The translations under genes and the position numbers were made by a program. A DNA stretch of 64,000 bases from Arenicola marina (taxonomy: Eukaryota; Annelida; Polychaeta; Arenicolidae). The notes under the pieces were generated by a model. That model saw only the letters and a program-made list of their open reading frames with translations, did no database searches and was not told the origin of the DNA. Location of the stretch: the NCBI GenBank assembly GCA_964019135.1, contig OZ025261.1, positions 32,348,029 through 32,412,028 on the forward strand. The letters run 5' to 3'. Every line of letters starts with the position of its first letter. Positions within the stretch are counted from its first letter, which is position 1. Shown piece after piece: positions 10,640 through 22,574 of this stretch.

Positions 10640-13600
10640 ACTGGGGCTTCCCTGTCTGGTCCTGTGTAGACGGGTTGAGGCTGTACCGTGTCTTTGCGCA
10701 ATATATAACCAATAAAAGCTTTAGTATTTCTGTTGATCGAGCAGTAGCGTATATTTTTTAGTGAGAATTCGAATTTCTAATGAAACCAACTCATACATGC
10801 TGCACCGCGCTTGTACTTGGCTATGTAATGTTTCACTTCAATATACGCTGATGTAGGTCTTTGTATAACTGCCGAATGTTTGTGACGTAGACATAAAAGA
10901 AAAAAAAAGTAAAGTTTATTTGATGATTCAGCATACCCCATTCGGACAACACAGACGCCCCTTCTGTGGCCGCCATCTTTTGTTGGCATAACCAGTAGTG
11001 TCTTCCAGAGGTGTTCCCTATGAGTGCTATGGTAACGTTGTCTACAATGAAGCGTTTGCCTACCTCGTCTGCTGATGTGTTTTAGTGGTATATCATGTGT
11101 CGGGCTAACAAAACACACTGGACATTGCTTGTAAGTTAATAGACAAAAACGTCTCATTCTAGAAGAGAATAAAATGGCGAAAGGGAGAACCCGTCCCGGG
11201 GGGGGGGGGGGGGGAGGAGGCGGCGGCGGACGCCTGATGGCACCGCAACATTAAGCGTCCTTGCTCTCTAGTGGGGGACAAGTCACTTCAAATATTTGCC
11301 AACCCCTCCACTGAGAGAGAGGAGAGTGTGAGAAGGGGGAAGAGAGAGGGCTAGAGAGAGAGAGAGAAATGGCGGGGGGGGGGTGGGGATTGAGAGATAA
11401 GTGCTTAGAGCACATGGAGAATGGACCCGACTTCGACTCAGGCACTATACCAGCTCACCCCACCCCACCCCACCCACCCACTCCTCTCCCTCTTACTCCC
11501 ATCCTCTCACCCGGAAAAGGCCTCAGGGGGGAAGGGAAGCCAGGGTTTCTGCAGACGCCTCGAGAGTTGAACGAGGTTGGACGAGAGGCGGGTGTGAGCA
11601 CACAGATTGTAGGGCCACGTGGTCGGGTGAGAGATGGCCTTGTGGCGGGGTGAGAGATGACCTTGTGGCGGGGTGAGAGATGACCTTGCCGACGTTGTTG
11701 GGACAAGGACTAACCTGTGGGGGAAGTGGCCGGAGAGCAAGGCTCAGTCATGTCCCAGGATGCAAATTATACTCCCACCGAAGCAACATAACACTGTGCG
11801 GTGAAGGGGACTGTTATGATTGGCATGTCTATAGCCCACACTCAACACACTGCCCACACGAGTGATAACTGAGTTACTGTAGAGAAAACATGTTCCTTTT
11901 CATCAGCAAGGCATCTTACAGGGTGCGCATCATTCCGATAATTTAAAAAGGTGGGGAGGGGGTGGATACCCCCTGTGAATCGCGAATCCGCAAGAATTAA
12001 GGAGGGCAATATTGAATCTCCAAGATTAGGACATTTTATGGCCTGGCACGAAAAAAAAACGTCTTAATGATGAAATCGCGAATATCGAGGAATTCACAGA
12101 CTGCTATAACGGATCGCGGTGAATAGGCAAAGGGTTTTCGCCTTTAACCAGAAATTGTACGGTTGTAATTAACGATCCCCAAAAAATGCCAACAGTTAAT
12201 CGCGAATCTCCGAGAATTCCTGGATGCCAATCGCAGAGATCGGAAAAGGTACCCCCTCCACCCATATAACATGCTACAACAATGTTTATTGGGAAGTGGT
12301 TGATTCCAGCCTAGTGCACGTTCCACATTCACACAGTAAGACACATGCATTAATCACAAATATCACATACAGATGATGGTAATCCTTCCTCTATGTCCTT
12401 GGTCATATCATCATTACGAGGGTTGGTGTTCAGACCTGGTCACCCCCTCCCCCTTATAGTTGTCGAAATCATGGGACAGCGCCTATAGATAAGGCTTCCC
12501 CATGAGCCCTCTACAGTCACAAAACCACAACAAAACACAAAAAAACACAAAAAAACAAAACAGATGCCAACGAAGGGGGAGGGGGGGTGGGGGTGGGGGT
12601 GATGGATTGCGTTAAAGTTCCCTCCCGCAAGAACTGAGCCACAGTACAGGTTACATGCACCCTAAAGGAACCCCCCCCCCCCCATGCTGAATGAACGCCA
12701 GGCGGGAATTTTACCCCGTTCATTCTTTAATGTTGTTTTTGGCTTCACGTGCAGAAACATGGCCTAAAATACCCACATTTCATTTCTTCCCAAACCCCGG
12801 AGGAGTGCCGTGTGCCCCGATACCGTGAACACCCTTTCACAGAGTCCTTGACCGACCAGTAACACTGGCGGACAAAAGCAGCTTTTATACGATTACCCCG
12901 GCCACCGAGGAGCGCGGGGAAATCCCTCCTATGTTGCTGGCCTGTATAAGATGCACATAAGAGTGGGGGCGAGCGGGTGGGGGGGGGGGGGGGGGGCTTC
13001 TTAGTTATCTTGACGCACGATTCGCGCCTGGGCGGCGTATTTATTATCACAATCTCGTTTGTCCCACCCCCAGGGTTGTCCATGGGCCGTCATGTGTGGA
13101 AGAGCCAGGTGGAGGGGGAGGGGGAGGGGGAGGGGGAGGGAGGAATAGGGGAAGGGGAGGGGGTATCCTGAGTGGGTTTGACGCCTTGTCTCTTCGCTCG
13201 GCGGCGAGGCTATATTGAGACCGCGCATAACGCACATGGTGGCTTGTTTGACCTTGACCTTCCTTATTACCGGGGAGAGATCCACGGCGATTGGAGAGAC
13301 ACAGATAGAGAAATAGCGAGCCAGAGATTTATGCGCACCTTATGTGCCTCCCCCTCCCATTCTTGTTACAACGGAAGTGATTTACCTCAAGCAGCAGTCT
13401 TTATATTGGGCGGGGCCGCCGCCGGGTCAGGCTACCTGTGTGGCTGGAAGGGGGGGGGGGGCGGGGGTGGAGCAGAGGAGGATGGTGACAGGGACGGCGA
13501 GGGGGGGGGGGGGCAATACGGCAATGCCTGGACGGATGCAAATAGGATGTGCTAACTATCCCCATTTTCTCAATCTTGTTTAGCCAACTTTTGCCCGGTC

Positions 13601-14400
13601 CGCTCCCCTGGGCATTCGCAAGCATGGCGCCCGTGGTCAGGGCGGCCGGACGAGGCCCAACGTGTATGTACCCAACGGTCAAAGGAAGACGGCCACCACG
13701 GCGTCGAGTCCAAAGAACGAGGTGAGGAGGGTGGGGAGATGATAGGCTTCATATATAGCCAACCAGGCAATTGGCGCACGTGCAGCCTCACCGGGGCTTG
13801 TGGTAGGGGGCAGGCGACAGGGAGGTGTGGGAGGGGACGTGGCGCCGTGGGGTTTCCCCCTCTCCCGCCCCCCCCCCCCCCCACAACGCCTCCTCCAGCC
13901 AGCCCAGGTGGTTCTGTCCCCGGGGCTGCGGCCACCAGATGTCACACGGCAAGCGAACGGCGGGGACTAAAGGCTATAAATAGACAACCATTGTCACCAC
14001 GGATCTCGCCATGCACCCCGAGAATCTCGTATAGCCTGAGCATCCGTCGGGCTTAACGTCGGAGGGAGGAGTGGGGTGGGACGTCTGGTGCTTTGGACGA
14101 ATGAACATTCACGAAAACATTCACTTACCGTCAGCAAATAGAGAATCACAAGAGACCCAGTCAACACGGGGTGTCAGCAATCATCGAGGCACGGTCATTA
14201 TGTAGCCTATGGCTGGTCGGGAAACCTCAACGATCAACTTACCAACAGCCCGTTTTACTAATATTACATACAATTTTATCTTACGTCGGTACCGCTGAAA
14301 CAATGATTCTTTGGTGATTTTCCGGAAACGGGTAATTAACTTGGATACAAAATGTAGTCTGAATGACTAAATGGATGTACGACAACTGGAACGGTCGTGA
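10640..14400. other. Gene-poor stretch with many G/C homopolymers
   Basis: No exon is supported. G or C runs of about 8-18 occur near 11199, 12670, 12980, 13450, 13500 and 13869. Around 11975-12250 the motif ATCGCGAATCTCCGAGAATT recurs in degenerate form, and a similar ATCGCGAACTGGGAAT phrase recurs at 34130-34260. Frames of 60-130 codons lack domain character. Confidence 0.5.
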
Positions 14401-15928
14401 CTATTATACATTCAAGGTATACATTATTATACAATTAATATAATAATATTATTATAGCGCGCGCAAGCGAGCTCCTAAGGTAACATGCATGCGTATTCAA
14501 AGTCCATTTCAAGCATAGGCTTAGGACTTTCATTTCGCGTAACAGCCCCCATGAGACGTTTTCGGATTCGGAGTAAATATCAGCTGTACGTAAATATATT
14601 CAAGCAAAGAGAGGTCGAAGCCTGTTATGTCATGTCTTTAAATTAGCTGCCCCACAAAATTGACGAATAATGTTTTCAATGTTAACACAGGATGTATACT
14701 TCAAATTAAAGTTAATTTATAAGCGACGCGCTAAATGTCTGTTGCCAAGCAGAGCGCTGCTGTCATAGTGAGTAGTTGTGACGTCAAAATGTTATAAACA
14801 TGACGTCACAATGGGAGTTCCTAAGCAACCGAACGATATGCCACAAGCACGTGCATGGTATACGTCATCCGCCAAAGATATTCTTTATGGCAAGCCGAAG
14901 TGAGATTAATTTTGAACATTAATCTAGATGTATCCCCTCGGAATATTTGAATTAATAAATATACGCTCGCATTTTTTACGTAGCACCTATCCATATTAAA
15001 TATTAAACAAGGGATCAAGACGCTGCATATGACAGACTTCACTGTATGTATATGTATATGGTTCATTCATTGGAAGTGCGCGCGAAAGACTTGTCATATA
15101 TGCTCAACACCAAAGAAGTCTTTGAACGAGATTATTTATAAGAGAAATAATCGTCGACATCCAAAAGTCTCTACATGCTTCCCAATCTCATAGAGACCTC
15201 ACTGTACAGGCGCGAAAACTCAACTAAATTCAACGCCATATCTAGTCAAAATATCACCTCGCTTGACGGTGACAAGTAAATTGGAAAGTGTCTGATGGCG
15301 GCATGATACTGACAGCCTCAGCCCGACTCCAGGCGTATCACGGACGGAAGTGACAGATCCCTAGAGCGGGAGCCAGGGACTTCTATGTCCGGTTGGCGGC
15401 GGTGGAGTGAGCAGTCCGTATCGATCGGCTGGCCAGGTATTCTAGGGGCGTGTCGCCTATGGTCTCGTCCCGGTCTGACGAGAGTTCGTTTACTTCCCGA
15501 AGGGTCTCCATTATAATACCCCATGGTCAAAACATATTGGCTCTCTTTCCATGAAAGTGATGTGGGTGGCAGGAAGGAGGCACACCAATACATTGGTGTG
15601 GGCGGGGGGGGGGGGTAAGCCACCCCCCTTTTTCATCGCCAAAACCCGCTCCCTCAGGCATCATGGGGCACCTGCGGACCCCCCCCCCTCAACCAGATTC
15701 GTATAACAGTGCCGCCCCTCCCCCCCCCCACCCGCCGTCCCATGTTGGGTCCGCGGTGTATGCTGCACCAAAGACGCTCAGAGAATGGTCAGTTTTTTAT
15801 TAACACGTCTGGTTGCATGGGACGTCATAACTTGCCACATGTTGTGTGGACGACTGAACACAATCAAAGCTAGGCAGTAAGTTAGATACTATCTGGACAC
15901 GACACCAGACAGCTGGGTCAACCTACGG
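14401..15928. other. No gene seen
   Basis: AT-rich followed by GC-rich non-coding DNA with poly-G/C runs near 15603 and 15720. The paired TGACGTCA sites are listed separately. Confidence 0.45.
14779..14808. promoter_or_regulatory. Two CRE octamers 22 bp apart
   Basis: TGACGTCA occurs at 14779-14786 and 14801-14808, two helical turns apart. No transcription unit is evident beside them. Confidence 0.3.
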
Positions 15929-15934
15929 CCAGCG

Positions 15935-16040
15935 AGGCGGGTGGGGTGGGGTGCGGTGGGTTGGGTTGGGTTGGGTGGGGTGGGGTTGGGTGGGGTTGGG
16001 TTGGTTTGGATATTGTGGGGTGGGGTGGGGTAGGGCGGAG
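15935..16040 (+). repeat. GGGTTGGGTTGGGT / GGGGTGGGG tract
   Basis: Runs of three to four G separated by T or TT are repeated more than a dozen times, a strong G-quadruplex-type sequence. It is not a regular TTAGGG telomeric repeat. Confidence 0.7.
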
Positions 16041-16342
16041 TGTGTGGACGTGGGGGGAGTTGCCTGTGGGTCTTTCCTGAAGACGGAAACAGGCCTCATG
16101 TTGGATTTAGTGAGCAGACCGGGGGATGGAGGGTGGTGCGTTAGTGTGTGTCCAGTGGTCTAACTCTAACATGGACAGACACACCACACACAATGTGCAT
16201 GTCACCGCTACAAGTATTTATTCACTGTAGACTATCTATGCACTGTGAAATGTCTGCTCACAGTGAAGTATCTATTCCCCGTAAAGTGTCTATTCACTGT
16301 GGTGGAGACTGAGTCATATGGAACACGACAGACTGCCGCGTA

Positions 16343-16625
16343 TTGTATTTGAATGGGAGAAAAAGCAAAAAAGGTCACACCTGGTTTAAAGACCTGGTTA
16401 AGATTTTAAAACTTGCCGATATGAATCACATTCTAGATGTGTGTCCCCTGAGTAGCAAAGCCACGCGGGAGCTGGCGATGAAAAATCTTATGTCAATGCA
16501 ATCTGAAAAATGGTGTACACTTATAGCTTCATAGAGTAAGGTGAGTACTTATATTACCCTGAAAAAGAAATACGAAGCCGAACAACATGTACTGTTGCCC
16601 AGGTCAAGACAACAAAGGTCGTAAT
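16343..16625 (+). mobile_element. Decayed fragment of a non-LTR retrotransposon C-terminus
   Basis: The frame starting KKGHTWFKDLVKILKLADM and, after one stop, SKVSTYITLKKKYEAEQ and LLPRSRQQRS resembles the segment between reverse transcriptase and the C-terminal zinc knuckle of CR1/Jockey-like elements, as I recall them. It carries stop codons and no upstream RT core, so it is a relic. The assignment rests on pattern memory only. Confidence 0.4.
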
Positions 16626-16639
16626 GTAGAATGTAACCA

Positions 16640-17780
16640 TGCTAACCGGGATCAACTCTGGTCATAGAGTTACCGATTAGGATTGCGGTTGTTTCCTCAA
16701 ATCGTTGGCATGACTACATATGGCAGGTAACTCCGATCATATTTTTGTCATCTGTAACCGAACAAGAAAGACTCTTCAGGGTTCTCAAACGAAATCCTGC
16801 GATCAGCTGTCTGATGCTCTACCGGCCGAGATAAACAGGCTTCCCAATGATCGGTTGTGTTGGAGCGCGCATTCCCCTTGAACTCACTAAATTGAAATTT
16901 GCTGAAATAACACCCTTAATAACACTAATACCGAGTTTTATGAATTCTCATTCACGTCATGGCTTCTTCTTTGGCTAGAAAGAAGCACTTCAAAATGAGC
17001 GAAGGAGGAATAGTAGGAGGTATCTTGTTCCAATGTGTTTTATAACGATTCGCGGGTGGACGCCATACGCCACAAAAGACGTAACCGGAAGGAGTGAAGT
17101 GAACTTGAAGCAGGTGATCTGCCGCCGCCACCTGGCGGTGCAGCGGGATGGGTGTTACCGCCATTGTCTCGGCGGAACGACAACAGTATAACTTGGCCAT
17201 TACCGACACCGTCCAGCTTCGCCGGGCGGTGTATAACTGCTCGAGCCCATTGCCATCAGGCCGAGGAGACCCGTCTGGGGGCGAGCGGACCATATAGCGA
17301 GGTGACCGTAAGGGCTTCTGTCAGGCTGGCTTACTGATAATGACCGCGCCCGCCGAGAGGGGGCGCTGCTACAGGGCGCCGGGACGCTTGGGACGGGGAC
17401 CCTGGGCACTCCGGGCCTGAAAACGCCGTAAACCAGAAGACCAATAAAGATTGTGTCCGAAACAGAGGCAGCTACGGCACAATGGGATGTAGTGCCCACA
17501 CCCGCCCCCCCCCCCATACTACCCCCAGACGGTCCCAGGGTGGATCAGTGTCGATTTCGGGGCAGCCCGAAGTATTACAAAGAGGGCTATCGCTGACAGA
17601 CGCTGAGGGTGTGCTTCATTAAGGGGGGAGCCCCTTGGTCGGACAATAATGGGGTCAGATCCTGATCACATGACCTCCTTCACATGAACCAGGGGCTGCT
17701 GGTCGTCCAGAAAGCCAGCGCAGTCCTGCCAACAAAGGCCCTTCGCTGGGATGGGCGATATGAGGTGACCAGTGAGGCGT
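16640..17780. other. No gene seen
   Basis: Mixed composition with a C-run near 17504. Minus frames at 16952-17517 are low in convincing features. Confidence 0.45.
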
Positions 17781-17784
17781 ATAC

Positions 17785-18495
17785 CACAGACCTACACCCA
17801 GACACCCAAACCCACAGACCAACACCCAACCAACAGACCTACACCCAGACAGCCAACCCACAAACCTACCCCCAGACACCCATCCAACAGACCTACACTC
17901 AGAAACTCCACCCACAGACCTACACCCAGACACCCATCCAACAGACATACACCCAGACACCCATCCAACAGACCTACACTCAGAAACTCCACCCACAGAC
18001 CTACACTCAGAAACCCAACTCACAAACCTACACCCAGAAACACCAATCACAGACCCGCACCCAGAAACGCAACCCAGAGACCAAGACCCAGAAACACAAA
18101 TCAAAAATCCGTAACCAGGAATTCAACCCACAGACCTACACACAGACACCCAAACCCACAGATCTAAACCATCCAACAGACCTACGCCCCGACACTCAAC
18201 CCACAGACCTACACACACAGACACCCAAACCCACAGACCTACACACAGACACTCAAACCCACAGACCTACGCCCAAAAACCCGGCCCACAGACCTAGGCT
18301 CAAAAACCCAAACTCACAAACCTACAACCACATACCTACACACAGACACCCAACCCACAGACCTACACCCAGGAACTCAACCCAGAGACCAACACCAGAA
18401 ACAGAAATCACAGAACTACACCCAGAGACCAACACCCGGAAACCCTACGAACAGACCTACACCAAGGAACCCTACAAACATACCTACACCCAGAC
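17785..18495. repeat. 24-26-bp minisatellite (CAGACCTACACCCAGACACC)
   Basis: About 28 degenerate units around ACAGACCTACACCCAGACAC run without a break. A 277-codon plus frame (17684-18517, QTYTQTP-type) and minus frames exist only because the unit lacks stops. There is no signal peptide or flanking exon signal, so I call it non-coding. Confidence 0.85.
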
Positions 18496-18557
18496 TAGAC
18501 CGTCAAGCACAGCTTGAGAAGGAAGACGAAAATTTGGGTTATGGGACCAATTCGACT

Positions 18558-19256
18558 ATGTTAAGGCCCATTTCATGACGTTGGCATGGCACGCCGTCAG
18601 TCATTTGGCGTCTTTTAGTACATACATTTCATTTAACCCTGGATCTAGATTCTATGTCTACGATTCGACGGACATCCCCGCGACGGTCCGTCCACTACTG
18701 TGGCACCCTTTTCATTTTTGGGAAGAAACGTAGGCTGTCAACACTCTGGCAGTGGCGGCGGCCACTGCAGCTGTTTGTTTTCTCTCAGTGTCAGTGTCAC
18801 GAATGTTGCGCTAACCAACAATCACACACCTATAATGTAATTGATCTAGGTCTATCTACATCTACATGTGGCAAATATTCATCATGAGTTAATGTTAATC
18901 GAAATACACATCTGAGTTAGAGCTTCCCTGCACGTAAGCTACATTCAAACACCGCGGGCAGTCGAAGCGAGCGAGGCGCACTCAAACCGGATCATCTTGT
19001 GACGTCACCAATCTCTACTCTGGGCGGGGGGTTGGAAATGGATCGTTCGCTGCTTGAGTTTATTTTGGTGACTTTAGATATTAATATTTATGGCATACGA
19101 GACATTGTAAAATAATTGCATCTGATCAATGGCTTTAGTAACCACTGAGAAATGTATATTTGACAGTGGTTTAGAAACAAATACCCCCCCAAGAGATGGA
19201 CTTTAAGGCCCATTTCATGACTTTGGCATGGCACGCCGTCAGTCATTTGGCGTATC
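18558..19256. repeat. Direct repeats of about 50 bp flanking 600 bp
   Basis: The phrase starting TTAAGGCCCATTTCATGAC and ending GTCAGTCATTTGGCGT occurs at about 18560-18613 and again at about 19203-19254 with a single main substitution. The DNA between is not repetitive within this window. Confidence 0.7.
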
Positions 19257-20390
19257 GAGGCCTTATAGTGGGCTTGGCCATGTTAACGTGTGATTATTTG
19301 CTAGCGTCCAAACTACTGCTTTGATTTTGATGCAATTTGGCAAATATGATGCCAGTAATATGGGTACATATTCCACCACATATGAGTTATCTACCTGCAT
19401 TTATGTAGTCACAGTGATTTTTTTGCGCTTTCGGCAATGTCAAAATTGATCATCCAATTACTCGAAAACTATAAATGTGAGGTGAAATCTGATGACACAT
19501 TACCTTTGCGTATCTCTCTGAAGAATACTCTGAAACAAACCGTGAATCTCTAGTCCAAATATTAACGAAATTACGCGGGAATACATGTTTCGTAACCATG
19601 ACCTTGATGTGACCTCGACCTTGGAAGCGTGACTTTGGTCAATATAATATTTTACGCCCAAATACTAATGTCATGTCTCACGCAACGTGTCGTTTGTCTG
19701 ACATGTCCCTTTCATGGAGAAATTGAGGAGGCCTGGTTCCCGCCAAAATGGTCCCATAGGGTCCCATGTTAAACTTTGGGAATTTTTTGCGGAAGAACTA
19801 TTCGGACGATTTTCAAAATTAAAACACTGTATACAAGGTACTTACGAGCCTAATACGTGAATTAATTCTGAGCGTTATTAAGCAAAAACTCGGAACGCTA
19901 TAGCGATTTTGCCGATTTTTGGTCCTATCTATCAATGGTTAAGCGAATTTCGAAAAATTCCTGTGACCTTCACCTTTGACCTACATGGCCCATCTACGAA
20001 CTTAGCCTGACGGTGGGCCGTGGCATTGTCTGTGCAGAAGGAGGAGTCGATATCTCAAACTCTTTAAAAAAAAACAAAAAAACCCAAATTTCGAATTTTT
20101 AGCTGCCTGTGGCGCGAAAACTTTTTATCCTACGTCAAATCTGATGTCAGTAACGCGAAAGATTTTGAGGAGCTGAGTATTTTGACACTAATTGCGGCTC
20201 TCTAGCTGCAATATTAAGAGAGCTAGAGCGGAAAATGTGTTTTGGACGTATGACGTCATCGTGACGTTGACCTTTGAGTTATATTGCCCATCTACGAAGT
20301 TAGCCTGACGATTGCCTTTCCGCATCTTTCTGTGAATTTGGAAGTCGATATCTTAAGGCATTCGAAAGATAATGCCCCGCGTTACAAACA
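19257..20390. other. Unclassified repeat-like DNA, no gene
   Basis: Internal phrases recur: GCCCATCTACGAA(C/G)TTAGCCTGACG at about 19989 and 20286, with GTCGATATCT(C/T) following in each case. Sequence rich in TGACCTTTGACC-like phrases suggests an old dispersed repeat. No protein frame is supported. Confidence 0.5.
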
Positions 20391-20505
20391 GACAGACTCA
20401 CAGACAAACGGAACACACCGACATAAGACGAAAATTGAAAATTTTCGTCTTAACAAACGGAACACACCGACATAAGACGAAAATTGAAAATTTTCGTCTT
20501 AAAAA
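20391..20505. repeat. Duplicated hairpin unit of about 46-48 bp
   Basis: The unit ACAAACGGAACACACCGACA plus the hairpin TAAGACGAAAAT-TGA-AAATTTTCGTCTTA occurs twice in tandem, hairpins at about 20425-20453 and 20473-20501. The arms are perfect inverted repeats of 12-13 bp. Confidence 0.8.
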
Positions 20506-21375
20506 CGGATCAACATTTACCACGTGCAAAACCTGTCCACAAGCCCAGTGCGCACGTTAAGTCCACAGATCTAACTCAAACCCAAGTCACAAACCTACGC
20601 CACCCCGCCGCCCCACCCCACTGCCCCCGTCACACTGCCCGCTCCGCCCTGCCGCCTAGCACGGGTGCCGGCTTGTCATTCCCCATTAGTGACTACGTGA
20701 GGGAAAGTCGAAAGCCACTCATACGACTTGCCTCTCCAATTATATCAACTGCAATGATTGCCGTCACTGACTGTGACATTGGTAGCGGATGGGGCGGCCC
20801 CGGGCCGAGTCCCCGGGCTGAAGGCAGACGTGCCAAGCCGGCGTTTCCTCTGGCTTACAGCTCCACCACTAGCTGCATGCGCTGCAGACTGTGTCTCAGT
20901 CCTGTCTCGTCCGCGCCCCAATGACGTCCCTTCATAAAGAATGGTCTTTGTTAATGGCATGGGTCGGCGTCTGTCTTTTGAACGTGACAGTTATTTGAGG
21001 TCATACTGCCAATAACAAGCCGTGCTGTGCATGGTGGAGTGGGTTGCCGGTGAGGGGCGGGGGGGGGGGGGCGGAGGGACGGGGGGGGGGGGGGTTAGGC
21101 GTCTTATGCAAACCCCGGATATTGACTTCTTTATATTCAAGCTGACCTACAATTTAGGTTGACATTTTCTAAATACCTAAATCGTAAATAATGTCATTTT
21201 CTGTTTATTTAACCTTATCCCGGAGTACATTACGTTACTGTTGAGCAAACACGTATCTAAAGCGTCAAGCCCAGGGCTATGCTTCTGGAGTGACGTGTGC
21301 AAACAGGTGCTTTAAACAACGCTTTGTCCACCCATTTACCAGACAATTGGAAAATGGAGGACTGAGGATTGTAAC
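20506..21375. other. No supported gene; two long G runs
   Basis: G-runs lie near 21060-21070 and 21081-21093. A minus-strand donor GAGCT|GTAAGC near 20862 could end an exon of the FSIP2-like gene, but I found no matching acceptor I trust. Confidence 0.4.
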
Positions 21376-21379
21376 TTAC

Positions 21380-21436
21380 ATATTGTAATGCAGTGACTTC
21401 TAGGTGTTTTGGCAGGTGTGAGGACAGCGCTTGCCC
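21380..21436 (-). CDS. FSIP2-like: Tentative exon 9 of the FSIP2-like gene
   Basis: A 57-nt minus-strand segment is bounded by a strong acceptor (TTGCAG|GGG, exon start 21436) and a strong donor (AATAT|GTAAGT, exon end 21380). Exon 8 ends with one base of a codon. Joining that T to GG gives Trp and an open frame, ASAVLTPAKTPRSHCITI, again leaving one base over. The exon is short and its content is not recognisable, so it may be chance. The intron to exon 8 would be about 3.1 kb and would hold the 21-bp minisatellite. Confidence 0.35.
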
Positions 21437-21483
21437 CTGCAACGTGTTATTTGCACCTTTCTGAATTAGACGTATGCGTCATT

Positions 21484-21935
21484 AAAGATATATAGTGCTG
21501 TACATTTCTCGCGGGTTCTATTTCCGGTTTAGGTCCTTTGGCGACCAACAGAAAAACACCTGGTCTTAGAACGAGCGCACATCACGCTGGTGCCTTGCTG
21601 CAGCTGCGTGATGCGCACTCATTGTAGTGAACGTTTAAGTGTTGAGAAACGGACGTGAAAAATATGTTTGGTCCTTTTGGTCTAGGCATTCCCAACGCAT
21701 GTGGTCCGTTCGATGAGACTGTTGCAGGAGTTGTATTTTGAGGCAAATCACATATGTTTACATTTCTGCGACGTTACTTCGCTTGGTCAGTCCATATAAG
21801 GAGCATTGTTGCGTAACCATAGATACCGCACACAGATATGCGAATCGTGATGATTATTACGTCATACGACAGAGAAAGCCCCACACAGCAGAGTAGCTCG
21901 CCCGACATTGACCGTTACTCATGAAACAACCGCCT
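21484..21935. repeat. Dispersed repeat with a hairpin, copy 1
   Basis: This region shares TTCTCGCGGGTTCTATTTCC, the GCGCA..TCACGC/GCGTGATGCGC hairpin (21575-21616), TGTTTACATTTCTG and a TGAC..T(G)ACTCATGAAACA ending with 53222-53612. The two copies are considerably diverged, which suggests an old element. Part of it may lie in an intron of the FSIP2-like gene. Confidence 0.6.
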
Positions 21936-22560
21936 TCTAGTTTATCAACTGTCTAACGGCCCATATATTACACAAACATATTCCGATTGTCATCATTATG
22001 ATATGCGTATTAAATTCACTAGTTAACATTAGTTTGCACCCAAAGACAGCTATGGCCGATTTTGTGTGTGAGGCGAGTGATGGCCGTTGATGCTAGGCAT
22101 TGACGTAGAGCATATGTATCCTTGTCTCGTGGGGTCTCGATAAGATCCCGTAGTGACTGTAAACCCTATTTAGTTCCATAAGTTGTGCTACAACCACGGG
22201 GTTGACATGTTGCAAAAACACGGTTGCCGCATGGTTGTCACGGTGATTCCACTTGGTTGCCACGTGCGTACTGATAATAATACTCTATTAACTCTTCTTA
22301 TTACCAACCACGTCCCAAGTGCTGCGATGAGACTGTCAGTGCTCGGCCAGGATACGCGATAACCGTCACAATCTTGCTTGTCGCCACGCCACGCCACGCC
22401 ACGCCGCGCCGCGCCGCGCCGCGTCGCGCAAGCCACACAACTCCTCATATCTGTCAGTCTTCCGCTCACTGACGTCACCCAAACCCACCCCAACCCTCTC
22501 TCCACCCGAGAAACTCGAACAGGTGAAGCCGGCGAACCAGCTTTTTACCTCGCTTTATCT
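21936..22560. other. No gene seen; (CGCCR)n tract and a CRE
   Basis: A 5-bp (CGCCA/CGCCG)n tract lies at about 22383-22430 and TGACGTCA at 22470-22477. Otherwise featureless. Confidence 0.45.
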
Positions 22561-22574
22561 GTTGCCATGGTAAC
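22561..22574. promoter_or_regulatory. Perfect X-box (RFX-type) palindrome
   Basis: GTTGCCATGGTAAC fits the symmetric RFX X-box consensus GTTRCCATGGYAAC at every position. RFX factors drive ciliary and flagellar genes in animals. It sits about 1.1 kb upstream (minus direction) of tentative exon 9, and about 90 bp from a CRE. Confidence 0.4.

Noticed and set aside
9871..10701. 276-codon minus-strand protein
   Set aside because: Covers a 14-bp minisatellite, C-runs and part of repeat copy C; no domain character.
10777..11157. 126-codon minus frame
   Set aside because: Ordinary composition but no recognisable motif, splice context or repeat of conservation; length is compatible with chance.
15935..16040. 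Interstitial telomeric repeat
   Set aside because: G-rich and irregular, but the unit is GGGTT or GGGGT, not the animal TTAGGG.
17684..18517. 277-codon QTYTQTP-rich protein
   Set aside because: Direct translation of a 24-26-bp minisatellite with no signal peptide or splice context; minus frames are equally open.
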